Notes: generated by a model from the letters alone, not told the origin. A stretch of 64,000 bases of DNA from Archilochus colubris (GCA_023079485.1 CM041097.1:13115561-13179560), one strand, 5' to 3'; numbered from the stretch's first letter, positions 13,014 through 26,161 are shown. Translations and numbers: made by a program.

Positions 13014-13028
13014 CTCTTAGGTGGCGCT
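13014..13028 (+). promoter_or_regulatory. Possible CTCF-type motif
   Basis: CTCTTAGGTGGCGCT matches the core half (AGRKGGCRSY) of the CTCF consensus exactly, but agrees less well in the upstream CCASY part. It lies within a CpG-retaining patch (about 12860-13045) also holding TAATTA-type sites. A core match of this degeneracy is expected a few times by chance in a window this long, so binding is only a suggestion. Confidence 0.25.
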
Positions 13029-16000
13029 TTGTAGAGAAAACGGAACTTGGCATGATGTCTGCTCCTCCTTTAATTACATTGCCCTAATGAGCAACTTTCT
13101 TTACTCACAACAAATCTATTTCTTGAGAAGAAGCAACATAATAAATGCATAAAATGGGTCACCAGGTAGTACCAAGGAAGAAATATCAGCAGCTTAAAAT
13201 GACAAGAGGTTGCTAAAAGTGGTAGGAAAACATCAGATCATTCTCAGCTTTGTTATTTTTACTGCACTTAAAAGCAGAATCAAGATTGTTGATCAATGGA
13301 GCACATTATCTAACTTGGGAACTGTTCTTGTTCTACTGTTATTTTCCTTTTGCACATCTTCATAAGATCAACCCAGAAACACAAAGTGCTGATACATCAC
13401 TCCAAAGCTCCTCTGTTCACACGCAGTGCAGGGCAATTCTGCCTCATGCCCTTGTGCAAGATCAGAGGAGAAACTCACATGCCAATAACACCCTACTGAG
13501 TGTCAATACTGCTCACTGCAACCCAATGCAGAAGAATAAAGAGATGGTTTTTCAAAAGTCTTTAAAGCATTTAGAAATCTGACTCGATGAAAGTCTATGT
13601 CAGGCAAGACCCCAGCTGTTTCTCATATCTTTTTTTTTAGAAAACACCTGAGAATCCACTTATGGCAAAAGACTCCCTGGATGTACCTTTCTGGAGACAA
13701 AAAAGCTGGGATGCTCCATACACATGTTCATTCTTGTAATTTTTTTACTTAAACATTTGCTAGGAGACACAAAACCACTGAAGGCAGACACCCAGCCCTT
13801 GTAAAACCACTCTTATTTATAGGTGGGTGACTATGTAATGCCTGAGGTGTCCACCTTCAGAGAGGAGCAGTTGCTACAGGTCAGAGGCCTCAGCTGAATT
13901 AAGCCAGTGTACTCTCAGGTGACAATCTGACTTTGTAAATACCAGCAGTATTATTCTCCAGAAAAACACCAAAGTGAACTTCTTTAGTGTCATCCAAGTT
14001 GTCAATGTTGCTCAGAGCTGGGGAGCACATTCCACTGTATCTTTGGGCTCCTTAGAGCCACAATTTCATACAAGGAACCATGCGATTCACATGTTGGATT
14101 ACTCCATTTACCTATAGGTGAGTGATCAATTTACTTCTACCTCCTTTTGCCAGTTCAGAGATTCATAGGTATATTTGCACTCAGCAGTTTAACTGTGAGT
14201 GACTCCATCACGTCACAATGTCCCTTAACCTCTCTGCATCACACCTTCAAGTACTATTACTTAATGCACTCACAGAGTTGCTAGGAAACTTAATTAATAC
14301 ATGTAAAAAAATCAAAATACTCTGATTTCTCAAAAACCCAGCACTTCAGATGTAAAAGTGTGAAATGAAATTATTTTCAAATAGAAAATTCTAAAGTGCC
14401 AGTGGAAGCAGACACCTAAGACCTTAAGTGTTTATACAGCTTTATGTATTTATTTCTTCAGTAAAACTACCACAGAAATGGCAGGGTTATGGAAAGAAAG
14501 TGTGTTATTACTTAGAGTGTACTTGTAAATGCATTAAGTGCAACTATTTTACTGAGAAAAAAAATCCGGAGAGTGGAGTCCCTTCTCCTGGGGTTCTAAT
14601 CTCCATTACTGCCTGCAATCATGCTGAAGCTGAAGAAAACCCTGCACAACTCCCATGCTGAATGTGATCTGGCAGTCGTGTGCATTTGCTACTTCAAATA
14701 CTCTGATGTAATGAACAGCAAGAGACTTTTTCCTTATAAAAAGAAAGAAAAAAAGTGATCATTCAAGAAAAAAAAAAAAGCCTTCCATTAAAAACTGTTT
14801 ATTGCAATACCTTCCCTCTTCCACAAAGATTACAATCCCTAGAAGCAAGCTGTCAATACACAGAACTAATTTACATAGACAAAAGGGAGATACAAATGTT
14901 TAGTTGGATTTGCTTACATGTTTACCACAAACTCACAATCAGTTTTTGTAATTAAAGGCAGGAAAAGGTTCTTTGCTAGCCCTGTACATAATTTTGTTAC
15001 TGTCCAACAATATGGGACAAAGGCTGCTCCATTTTCCCTGCTTTCCCTGGTTATTGGTATAACTGTTCTATAATTAGGTTGCAACTCAGTCAAGCGGGAT
15101 TTTGAAGCTTGCTTTTTCTTGAAGCAGTAAATGCTGCTGTTCAGTGTGGGCACCAATAAACACTTTCTCCATTTTGCAAAAGCTGAAATTTGGGAAAACC
15201 ACCGTACTGAACTACTTGAAACTCCTTGAGTGGCTCACTGCAACATGGGGAGGAATTTTCAGCCAAAAGAAGTTGTTAGCCCACAAGTTAGTTGTCAGAA
15301 AGATAAAAGTTTTGTATACATGGAAAATAGCAACGTGTGCTCTTTTGAAAACAGGTCATATGTAATGTATACAATTCCAGTAATTAATTACATTTTTGAG
15401 ATGTCTTTTCTGACCTCAAGGAAACACAGTTAGTTCCTCTCTTGTCTGAGCATCCTTTGCACTTTAGAACACACACTGGATGTCACAGAGAACTAAAAAT
15501 TCTGAAGACTTTACAGCGATATGGGCATTTTAAATCTACCTGCAAGGATATATCACCCAGTGCAGAAGTTAAAGCTCTTCACTCCTGCAATCCTCATGGG
15601 TACCTGGTGGTTTGAAGCTGAGCCATGTGGCCACTGTTGTCTGCTGGTGGCCCTGCTGGAGCCCATCTGCCCCTGCAGCACCACTGAACCTTTACACAGG
15701 TTTATAAATGCTACCTAATAAATTTGATGGCTGGAGAACAGTAGGAGAGAGGGGAGCAGCTTCTCACATCATCAGGAAGGAAATAGACTTTTAAAAAGCC
15801 AGTTGTGTCTGTGCACAACAATGAAGCTTTATGTCTATATAAACTGACAAGTCAAATTGTACTCCTGGGCTCAATTCTCAACATCAGCGCCATTTGACGG
15901 TGATAGCTCGGCTCCTGCCTCTGCAGCCTAATGGCTCTGTCTGCCAGGAAGGGCAGGCAGGATGATTAAAATAAGCATTAACAGAATGGTTTGGTGATTA

Positions 16001-17433
16001 GCTTCTCCCTCTCTCTTTTTTCTCTTTGCTTTCTCTTTTTGTACATATAGGTTTTTTCCTACCAAAGATCCCTAAAGCCTTTTCTTCATTAGCAGCGTAC
16101 TTAACAAGTGTAAATTTAAAGTATTCATTTTCTTAAGGCCAAGGATTAAAGCAACTAAGGAAAACTGCAGTAACCTAGCACTCGAGTCAATCCTTAACAT
16201 GGAAAAGAAACAATGGTGCTTAACATATTTAAACAAAACGGAATTGTGTATAATTATCCTGACACTCTGTCAAACCACATTTTCACTCTGCTGCAATGAT
16301 TGTTAAAATCTCCTTTCTGAAACCAAAATAAACATTTTTTTACCCAGAATGGGAATGCATCTGCAGTCTCTTTGGACTCCCTTCATGGCAAAAAACTTGG
16401 CAACAAAAGTTCATGACCGCTCTCATTCTGTACTCACTTTATCATCCCTCTTATTCCTGATATCATATGGGCTTAATCCCTCCTCAGGTCTTCCCACAGA
16501 AGACCTGAGCCCTTGTGCTCCCAGCAAGTGGCCTGAACACAAGTGTGAGCAAAGACATCTAGAAGAGGAAGCCATACTCCTGTAGTATTTAGCCTAGAAT
16601 TATTTTCTACTTTTGTGTTTTATGCACATTAAGTCCTTCTTGATACATGGCAACAATAGTGGAGAGCAGGGCCTGATCTATTTTTGACAATGTATTTTTT
16701 AGCTCCTGGTTTAAATGCACCAAGCTGAGACTTGCCTATGATAAACTCTGTAGCTTTTTTGCCAGACCAGAAGCTGCAAAGTGTTGCCTTCTACAGGAAG
16801 AGGTGAGGTGTTAACTGTGAAACCACAGCAAGCTGGTAACAGAAAGGTGTTAACTCTGGAGCCTCACGAATGCAATTTATATTTCAGTGTTTTTAACTGT
16901 TTCCTTGATGCCTGTTGTAGCAGAAATACTGAGCACGAGAATGACAATCAGATCTTGCTTAGAGACGTAGATGCTCAAATCTTATTAATTTCTGTGGAAA
17001 ATAGACGATCCACAAGTTCCCACAGACACTATATTTATGAATAAAACCCAAGCACACAGCTACAGCATGGTGCAAGAGAAAATGTAAAAATACAGCATTA
17101 CTCCTTATCTTAGAGGGGGTCAAAAAATGCCCCAAGTCTTCCACTCTATCCATTGCTGCATGCCTCTGAGTGCATGTCCATAAATACATCAATGCAAATG
17201 TATAAATACGTGTTTATTAAAAAAGAGGTAGTAGTCTTCAGACTTGATAATTTTCACTTTTATTTTAATAAACAATTTTGTATTTAAAGTGCCTAAATAA
17301 GAGGTTTGATGATTTTTTATCTTAATATAAACTGGCAGCATGTCATTTTAATTTCAGAAAACCACACACTTTCAGTTCTCTATTTTTCATTTTATGATCA
17401 TTGGCAGTTTTTTTTCTACACTTTTATTTCTCT

Positions 17434-17465
17434 AGGAGAGGAAAAAAAAAAAGGGGGGGGGGAGA
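17434..17465 (+). repeat. Purine tract with A11 and G10 runs
   Basis: AGGAGAGG followed by A-runs to 17452, then ten G (17453-17462) and GAGA-type sequence. A second GGGGG lies at 17472-17476. This is a low-complexity homopurine element. Confidence 0.85.
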
Positions 17466-20400
17466 CAAGGAGGGGGAAACAGTGAGCAAATATATAAAGG
17501 ACAAAGAAAGCATGCTTGCTTTTTTTTTTTTCCCCACAGAACAAACAAAATCAGAATACAAGCATGTACCTGGAAAGCTTATTACTCATATCTCTATGTT
17601 TTTTCACTCCTTTGACTCAAAAAATAAATTAACTTGACCCTGCAGTTATTGGCAAACCTATCCCATCAGACTTTCATTTACTTCCCAACCAGGAAGAACA
17701 CTTGGCTCCACTAATATACCTCCACTTTCATTTACAAAAGTCATATTTAGAAAGTGACAGCTTCACATCCGAATCACTGCAGCTGCCAGCAACAACCACC
17801 TCAGTGGTAGCCCCTGTAAGAGGGGGTACTTCTCAGGTACCTGGTACCCAAGTACTTGAACCTCCACTGGAAAAAGCTAATCCCTCAAAATACTGTGCTC
17901 CACATTTGCAGGACAGCAGAAAAAGGACCTGCCTCAGATTACAAGGTATAAAGAGCTCTTTCCTTGTGGGATCTCAAGCTAAAGCCATAGCATCTTTACA
18001 CAGGTGTGTGAGGGTCAGAGGGATGGAAGAAGGTTGGATCACTGTGAGCTACTGGTTATATCAGAACCAGTCCTGTGGACTGAGAAGTGACACCAAATTC
18101 TTGCTATTGGCAGAACACATTGCTAAAGTCATCTGTTGTGCAGTGCATTAGGTTTCAGTGTGATTTAGTTTGGGGTTTCCAAATAGCTGCTCCATATCCT
18201 GAACCTTAAGCAGAATGCAAGGAATTAATTAATTTTAAGTTCATGGCAACATTTCAGTCTAGAGAAGAAAAATCTCTCTTTGGAAAATGCCAACTCCTTG
18301 ATAGTTTTGTTTGCTTTCCATCTTGCCATTTCCAAAAAGCCAAGTACCTAGGACACTAATGGGGTACGTTCTCCCCAGCAGCATGAATTCAGCTTACACT
18401 GTGCATCAAAGGATAAGCAGAGATCTGGAGACAGCTTTACCTAGGGGACTGGGAATACAAAAGAAACACCTGAGCAGCTATGCAAGTCCAAGCACTGATG
18501 CAGTAAATGGACTTCAGAGACCACAATCACTTTAATACCCTTATTAGCAACTTCTCTTTGGCTGGAGGCTCTTTGTCACTAAGTCACTTGCCAATGATCT
18601 ACCACCAAGGACAAAAAAGAGCAAATAAAACATGAGCTGAACATAGTAAACATCCTACAGAAGGGAAGCAAAGAGCTCTTTTGTAATAGTCACAATAATT
18701 TGTCTCTGTTATATTACAGACTAAAGGTGAGTGATTTCTGGAAGCCAATATTTTTACCTATGAGAGGAATGATTGTAGAAACCTCAAGGCAGGAAAGGGT
18801 AAGAAGCAGCAAGAGCAGTGATGGAATGCAGACAGACAGCCAGGCTAGAGGGCAATGAGACTACATGATGATATATAAAATGCCAAATGTACATTACCTC
18901 CTAGACAAAGTCTAGGTGTAAAGGGCATGTGTGTGATCATGAGGGATGGCTGCCTTAATGGGAACCCTTCTAACCACTTCTAATTTGTTCCTATAGCTGA
19001 GCTGATTCCACCTCTTTAGATCCAATGGAAGATATCAGTTAATATGGCTCTTAATCAGATCCAGTTATGATACACTGCTATATTAAAATAAGTGCAGAGA
19101 TGTATACAGGCTATAGGAAGGTCTCTGAGATTTCAGGTATCAAATTAAGAAATGCCTCACAGGGTTGGAAAAGGCAGAAAACACCACAAACATTCACCTC
19201 AGGAGATAGATGTGATGACAGGATATCTCCCAGTATTCCTGCTAGGCTCTACTGACAAATTTGTTAGTTTTGCTTTCTGGAAGTTGGGTGTGTGTAAGAT
19301 ATTGGCATGAGGTGTCAGCAGTATCCAGGGGTTTTCACAATATAATCTGATAAAATATCATGGTGTAGAAATCATCCTGTTTGACAAAAAATGGAAAGTT
19401 GTTTTACAACAAAAAAAAAAACAAAAATGGTTTCAGGTCAGTTGAAAATGACTTTTGTCTATTCGGCTACGAAATCAAAAACACAATTATTTCCACAGTT
19501 TTAGCTTCTGCTGCAATACTCTCAGTTGGACATATTCATGCACAGTTAATCTCTCTTGCTATGCTGCAGTGACTATAATATCACAAGACTCATGAAACAA
19601 CTGGGAAAGGCTTATAGTCCTTGGCTAGCAAAAACCTCTTCTGATGCTCTGTCAGTCAGAAAGAGCAACATTGGCAAGAGCAGGATAAAATCCACGGCCC
19701 GCTGGGAAGAATTTAATTGCTGCCACATCAAAAGAAGACTTGCACCTGGGGAAAACATAGGTGGGTTTTTTTAAAAAAAAATTACCCAAAACACTTAGAT
19801 TCTGTGCTGCTTCCCACCCTTTGCATGGATTTACCCATGCAGGGTGAAAAGAAAGCAGGGTCTGGGCCCAAGGGAGCTGAGATACAGCAGACTGATCTAC
19901 CAGCAGGCTGCAATATGTTCCCAGAAGGTGCAATATAATTCTGAGGCCAAGGAACAGCCTATTAGCTCTGCATGCCATTAATTTTCATGAAGAGTTCAAT
20001 CCAAAGCTCACAGAAGCTGTTGGGCATCTTTCCATTTTGTGTAGCAGGACCTGGACTAGGGCTTATTTATCTTTTCATTATATACTTTTATCTTTAAGTA
20101 GGAAGCAGCCAAAACCACTCAGTGCCTCTGTGCATGTTTCAAGCCCTTCACCAGGCTCTGTGCCCAGCAGCATGCAAGATGATGTCTGCAGGTCAGAGTG
20201 AAGGCATGTCACAGTCAAAGCCACTCATGGAGAATTAAACTTCAGGCTTGTTTGACTAAGCTTCTGAATTCACCACGTTTCCCCTGTTTTGCCAGACTGA
20301 AGCAGCAGCCCAGCAGGTTCTTGAGTCACATGCCAAAATGCCTCCTTCATCCTCCCTGAAGCTGGAAATCATTACTAATAGGTGTTCTTGCTGAAATGAT

Positions 20401-23400
20401 TTAACATAATGTGCTGAATAAGATCACCAAGTCAAAATATCTTTTCCTAAGTGACTCGCTCCATCTGCATGCTTGAATGGGAGAGGGAAAGGAGGGCAGC
20501 ATGAACCAAATTCTTTTGCTGGCTTCTGCATTTTATACAATCTCTTTTACTGAAGAGTTCACACTAGGAAATTTTACCCAGGCTCATTACAAGATGTCTA
20601 TGATGTAGGTCTGGCAAGCAGCCGGGGGATGCAGGCACAGGGGTCTGGGCTAACCTCTCTCATCCTCCTTTTACAGCAGTTTCAGTGCTCTCCAGCCTAG
20701 GCTGGGAACTGCAGAAGAGAGGGATGAGCACTCTTTGCCCAGCATGCACAGCCCTGATGTGCATCTCTGCTGCAGCTGCATCCATTACAGCAGGCTATAA
20801 TTGCAGAGTGAAACACAGAGTTGGGGGAGGAACAGTGGTCTGCACCACAAACCACATCAGTGCATGCCAGGGATTCTCAAGGTTTTGCTGAGAGACCAGT
20901 TGCCTTCACCCATCTGAATCTGTCAGTCTCAAAATTAATTTATTGAGTTGAGCACTCATAACAGCTGAATTGTGGCCTTTTGATTCAATCTTCCTCCCTG
21001 AGAAAGCCCCACACTCTCTGCCCAGTATGGCTATTACCTGCCAACCCAAAGGATGATGAATGTTATTTATATTGTGGTAATGGCAAACCACTCAGTGGAG
21101 ACCAGGGACAGACTGTGCTATGGACTTTTCAAACACACACTGAAAGAGGACTGCCCACAGATGGCTGAGTGTATGAAACTGCTGAGACATTTCAGGATAA
21201 TGTTCTTGAACACCTTGGACACGATGACCTCTAACAACACTGTAGAACTTGTGCTGACTGTGTCAAGACAGGGTGCTGTTCTACAGTGAAGACTTCTATT
21301 TAAACCAAATTCTTATCATTTACAGTGAACACGCCCTTACAATACCAAAAAAATTTTTCTATTTCAAAGCAGGCAACTTCTTGGTAGAAAGGCCTTTTAA
21401 GTTCCTTGGTTAATGAATATAAAAATATTAAACTATTTCAAATTTAAAAGAAAACATTAAGGAATTAATTTTTTCCTAATATTTAGATGCTATGGTTTTG
21501 CTGTCCAAGAAAAACAGGGAATCAGTGAACAAGTACTACTCAAGATGTAGATGAGAAAGGCAATTCAGAAATAGTAAAACATGTAGGACCTATTTAACTC
21601 TGACATGTGCACACTTGCAAGATTAGGTTTCAAATTACTGCAGGAAAATGTAAGAACTGAAAAATTATACCTTTAGCTTTTCACTGTGGTGAGCCCAGAG
21701 GGTGGATAGCTAACACTCCCTGGGAAACATCCTCCCAAGAAATAGTACCACAAAGAGGAAATACATCTAAAACATTCATTGCAGATTTTTCTTTTTTTCC
21801 TCATTAATCATTCTCTCTGTATCTTAGAAAAATCATGGAGTGACTTCTTTCCTATGCACTGAGGTACAGAAACCTAAAATATTAAGTGACATATCCCACC
21901 AAGAAATGCCTTAGACAAGGTGCTGTGAAATGTTCCAGTATTGGAGTTCTAAACATTCATCCAGACACAGCAGACATTAAGGTCTATCAGCAATCTTATT
22001 AAAAAGCAACCACTAAAGATTTACCTTACCTTTAAGTATATGCTTTACACTTAAGAGTTGCTTTAGCTGAGACTATAGCAGAGCTACATAAATAAAAGCC
22101 TTAAGATACCAGAGCCCAGTAAACAGCCTAAGCAGGGATCAAACCGATCTGCCTATTTGCTGTCTTTTCAGTCAGATGGGTGGTCACTCCCAAACTGAAT
22201 GGGAGAAATAAAGCACATGGTAAGAGACTGCCGGTACTTTTTAGCTGTCTTAACTCTAGAAGTCTCCTAAGAGGACTGATGGCTCAACATCTGGGCATTC
22301 CCTTCACTGTCAGATGCTAAGAGAGCAATGGGATTTGTCAGCAATCTGCTGAGCATATACAGATGACAACTGCAGAACCCTGAGAGCTCAAAGTTGTTTA
22401 CAAATAGATAGGGGTTTGTGATAGATGTGATGAGCCAGAGCTGAGATCCAGAGTCTGTGACAATTACACCCAAAAGCTGTAAAGTCTTTAGCTGAGGTAG
22501 TAAAATCAAGCATGGCAGTATGCAAAACTAGGCCTGGGTATGCTTTATAAATACACATATTTTTTAAGGGAGGCTGGTCAGCCTCCATGCAATACACAAC
22601 AAGGAAAAGACTGTTGGGATGATTTGGGAAAGTGGCCTTTGCTGCCTAAACTACAACTCCATCTATCACTCATATATATGGAAATGGAGAATTTATAAAC
22701 AGATTTTTGATTGTCCTAAGTACAAATTTCATGGATGATGGATTTAAAGCTCTCTCCAGCACCTACATCTTACCTAATGGTACCCTGTCCCTCATAGATT
22801 TTCAGCCTGTTGCTCTACTATGATCTACATATCTTCCTAAATCTTCTAGAAGTTCTTGACAAAGGGATATGTCTTGTTGGTACAACACAGAGAGGCATTA
22901 TATCAAAATATTTTTGCTTACTGACATAAGCTCCAAAGTCAGCTGTATTTTCAATAACTTGTCCTTTTTCTATTTTTCAAAACAGATTTATCCACTTACG
23001 ATAGCATATTGCTTAAGCCCCTCCATCCTCCAACCCAGTCAGGGACAGAACTTTGCATCAAACTTTTTATACCATCAAATGTGGTTTTTATCCCTTGAAT
23101 CCTAAAAAATCCTGAAATCTTTATCAGCTACAGTCTGTACAAATCAGCTCTATGATGTTCAAGACTTGTTAGATTCTGAGGCTATACATTCTTCTGCTAA
23201 AAGACATTATCACATCTGTGTCTAAGTATTTCTGCTTCCTGTGTCAGCTAAAAGCAACACCTACAATTGCTGTAACTGAAAATAATATAAAAATATTTTT
23301 CAGCAGTGTGACCCTTTTGTTTTTAACAGCATTAAGTGTATAGTCTGGTTCATTAACAGACTTGACAGTATTTACACATAACAGAGGAGAAAGAAATGTG

Positions 23401-24625
23401 TTTAAAAAAAGAAGAAAGTGGAACTGTAAATACAACAAAAATGGAAACTTTGTGTGTTGGCGTGACATCTAAAACTACTTCACACATTTGAAAAGGAAAA
23501 AATGTTGACTTTCAGCTTGACTCACTTAACTGCTTTTAGCTACACCAGTACATAAGAGGGCCATCATGCATTTTCATTTCATCTCTTTGCTCAGCAAAAC
23601 CTCATTATAAGGTTTTACCCTCACTAATAGGGTTCTCAGCCTCTGACTATGTACCTGGTGAATAATAAACTTTTTTTGCCACTTTTGCACAGTTAAGTCA
23701 TTAGAAAACTTAAAAATACAATGCCTTTTCTTTTTTTTTCCAAATGGGCAGTTGTCATCATTTATATATCACAAAGGAAAAAATACAAAAGCAGAAAATA
23801 TCGTGAATTCTCCTTCAAACAGATGGTACTGCAGTAGGACTGAATGGGTTTATATTAATTACTTTCAGAAAGTGAAGATATTATATTTGAAACAGATAAT
23901 CCTACCAAACCCACTAAGAATTATCTGTAAATCTAACAATAGTGAGATTTTTTTATTAACTCGTTGTGACAGCTGTCAAGCTGGGAAAAACTTTTTGTTA
24001 ATGCCAGTAGAATTGTGAATTTTAAAAAAAAGGCCATAATTCAGCCATCCTGGAACAGCTTATGTCCCCAGCTTTGCAGTACAATCCCCACACACACATC
24101 TATTACATCTATATGCATGGTTATTTAGTTTTTACCTTTGGGGCTACAACATGATTTGTCCAGAGCATAAGCAGAGCCTCACAAAAAGCAGGCCAGAAGG
24201 CACTTTGTGACTGTTGGAACGAGCAGTCTGTATTTTCCCATGTTGGAAGGAGGTGGTTTGGCACCACAAGCTGGCAGACAAGATAGGACATGCTCCCTAC
24301 ATGCCAGGCTAACTGTGTGGTCATCCTTTTTCCCAAAAAATTCAAAATAAGAGAACCCAGCTGCTGGTAGAGATGCCACCTCACTCTCTGTGTGTGGTGA
24401 CAAACTGAAGTTCTCAAGTCATCAACAGCATCCTCCCTTGGCACCCTGAGTAACCAGAACTCTCAAAGAAATCCCAGCACAGGGCTTGGTGTGACCACAG
24501 GGTATTTGCAACCAACAAAGATGCAGACATCCCATTAACTATCTCCACTCAAGGCAGGACCTGCATCATTAAGGTGATTTTTAACAGCAAACCCAACTCT
24601 GAACCAAAAATGGAGTGTAGGCAGC

Positions 24626-24631
24626 CTTTAC
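24626..24631 (-). other. FHIT: 5' splice site (donor) of the FHIT exon
   Basis: On the minus strand GAG|GTAAAG follows the two glutamate codons matching human E115 and E116. GTAAAG is close to the GTRAGT consensus. It leaves the exon in phase 0. Confidence 0.85.
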
Positions 24632-24700
24632 CTCCTCGTACACATCATCATTCCTCCTGAAGTCTCCGGCCCTCCTTGGAAGGACATGGACGTGGACATG
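24632..24700 (-). CDS. FHIT: FHIT internal coding exon (histidine-triad exon, human exon 8 equivalent)
   Basis: FHIT (bis(5'-adenosyl)-triphosphatase) hydrolyses Ap3A to AMP and ADP in the cytosol and is a tumour suppressor in mammals. Read on the minus strand, the exon begins CAT GTC CAC GTC CAT and gives HVHVHVLP, then RRAGDF, then RRNDDVYEE: 23 codons, phase 0 at both ends. HVHVHV is the HIT signature. By alignment to human FHIT the histidines are H94, H96 (the nucleophile that forms the AMP intermediate) and H98, and the tyrosine is Y114, the reported Src site. An AG acceptor after a pyrimidine-rich stretch (ending ACATTTTCAG) lies immediately 5', and a GTAAAG donor lies immediately 3'. 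Differences from human recalled from knowledge are K103R, H108R, S112D and I113V. Other HIT proteins (HINT, APTX, aprataxin-like) lack the AGDF..ND..YEE context, so FHIT is strongly favoured. Neighbouring exons are not in view. Confidence 0.93.
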
Positions 24701-24720
24701 CTGAAAATGTGAAACAACAA
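24701..24720 (-). other. FHIT: 3' splice site (acceptor) of the FHIT exon
   Basis: Read on the minus strand this is TTGTTGTTTCACATTTTCAG directly before the CAT of the first triad histidine. It has a T-rich tract and a terminal CAG. About 10-20 bases further 5', a TTGATAATC stretch could supply the branch-point adenosine. The site fixes the exon start so that the frame enters in phase 0, as expected for the codon of human His94. Confidence 0.85.
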
Positions 24721-26083
24721 TAATGGTGATTATCAAGCTCGTGTCTTTCTTTTTTTGATTGTCAGTTTTATTCCCCACACATACAAGTAACGATGCAAAG
24801 GCTTGCACAGCATTATTTTCAGAGGAAAACATATAAGCCTGTTCCATAACTTTATCCCAGCTCTTTGGAGGATATAAAAGATGAAAAACATAAGAGAGCA
24901 GCTCTGCTGTATTATATGAGCTTCACAGTGAGATGCCTGGAAGTTCAGGGGCTCTGTGGAATTAGCCATCGTTGTCAGTCAGAGATGTATTTAGCTACAG
25001 CTTTGAAATGACAATTGAACTCAGAGCTGCACGTTGTGACTTCAGAACTGACAAGAATAAGAAGGTGCCAGTGATGGAACAGGGCTGCAGCTGGCATGGG
25101 CAGAGGGCTTGCATGGCCAGGCCTGGGCTCATGCTGTGTGGCATGGGCTCAGGGATAGAGAAACTGATGGTGCACAGTAGAGACAGCCTGGGTAGGAAGA
25201 GTATCAGGAAAGGACACTCACCAGGCTGTACAGCATGGTTAATACAATGGCTTTCACAGGGTTAAAAAACTATTAAAAGAGTTTGCTTTTTGTCCCAGGA
25301 GGTTGTAGCTTAACATAACAGACTGAATTCCCCAGTAGGATGAGGTGGGTGCTGGGGACACATCCCTGCAGGAACATGTGCTCCAGTGCACCAACTGGTC
25401 GCAAACCCACAAGGCACAAGAATCATTAGCCCCGTTTTGCAGAGCCTGCTTTTCTGCACTAAGTACACCTATAATATTGTAAAGCATTCTTTTATCTTTT
25501 CCCCTTTCACCCACTTTTAAGAAAGAACAAACAACTCAGAATAATTCTTCAGGAAAAAACCTCTACCTCATTGGGGAGAAGCAGCAAAGGATCTGAGTGA
25601 CAGATCACACTGATGCATCTCCAGATATTTTTAGATGGTGCCTAAATCCTTTTAACAAAATGACTGCATCACAAGCAGCACCAAATGCTTTACATTGAAT
25701 TTAGATAGTTTGCACCTGACTCAATTTCATGAGGTAGAAATCAGTTGAGATTCATGCACCTCACTGAAACATTCTCAAAACATGGCTCAAGTCTCTGATG
25801 AAACCCAGAATCAAAAAAGATTTTCCTAGGCTATTTGTAAGAAAACTCAAACACACCTATATTGTGTTAGCTTCAACCTATGAAAACATTTGCTCAGTGA
25901 ATAAAAGGAAAACACAAGGATGTTTCAATTAATGAAATATTCTGAATACCATTCTTTTTTCTCCCCTCATCTTGCCCTATAGAAACCTAATATGCATTTG
26001 TTCATTCTTATTATCCACAGCTTTCAGTGTATTCAGCCTAGAGATGAGGATGATTCCTGAGGGTTAAAAACTGTGTTTTTCAG

Positions 26084-26161
26084 TAATACATCAGTGATAG
26101 TGTTCTGATAGTGTAATATGCTAATATATCATGAGAGTGATAGTGCTCTTGTGATGTATTA
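26084..26161. repeat. Inverted repeat with internal TGATAGTG copies
   Basis: TAATACATCA at 26084-26093 is the perfect reverse complement of TGATGTATTA at 26152-26161. Between the arms TGATAGTG occurs three times (26095-26102, 26106-26113, 26138-26145). There is also a smaller AGAG...CTCT pair around the third copy. The arms are only 10 bp and no transposon family is recognised, so this may be a local slippage product. Confidence 0.6.

Larger units (their letters stand above)
11391..24631 (-). other. FHIT: Presumed FHIT intron, 3' of the exon (proximal part)
   Basis: Non-coding, AT-rich sequence between the CR1 at 10.7-11.4 kb and the FHIT donor site. The sequence for the final coding exon of FHIT (human LQKHDKED...EEEMAAEAA) was looked for on the minus strand and not found, so the intron appears to extend beyond the window. 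Contents are the CTCF-like motif at 13.0 kb, a CpG-retaining patch near 15.88-15.95 kb and the purine tract at 17.4 kb. The longest open frame (17702-18151, plus) has no recognisable domain. Confidence 0.7.

Noticed and set aside
17702..18151. 149-codon plus-strand open frame
   Set aside because: No recognisable family. The length is compatible with chance in six frames over 64 kb, and the start is not an ATG with a convincing context.
1..24631. Search for the last FHIT coding exon
   Set aside because: No minus-strand sequence resembling the WRSEEEMAAEA C-terminal block was seen.
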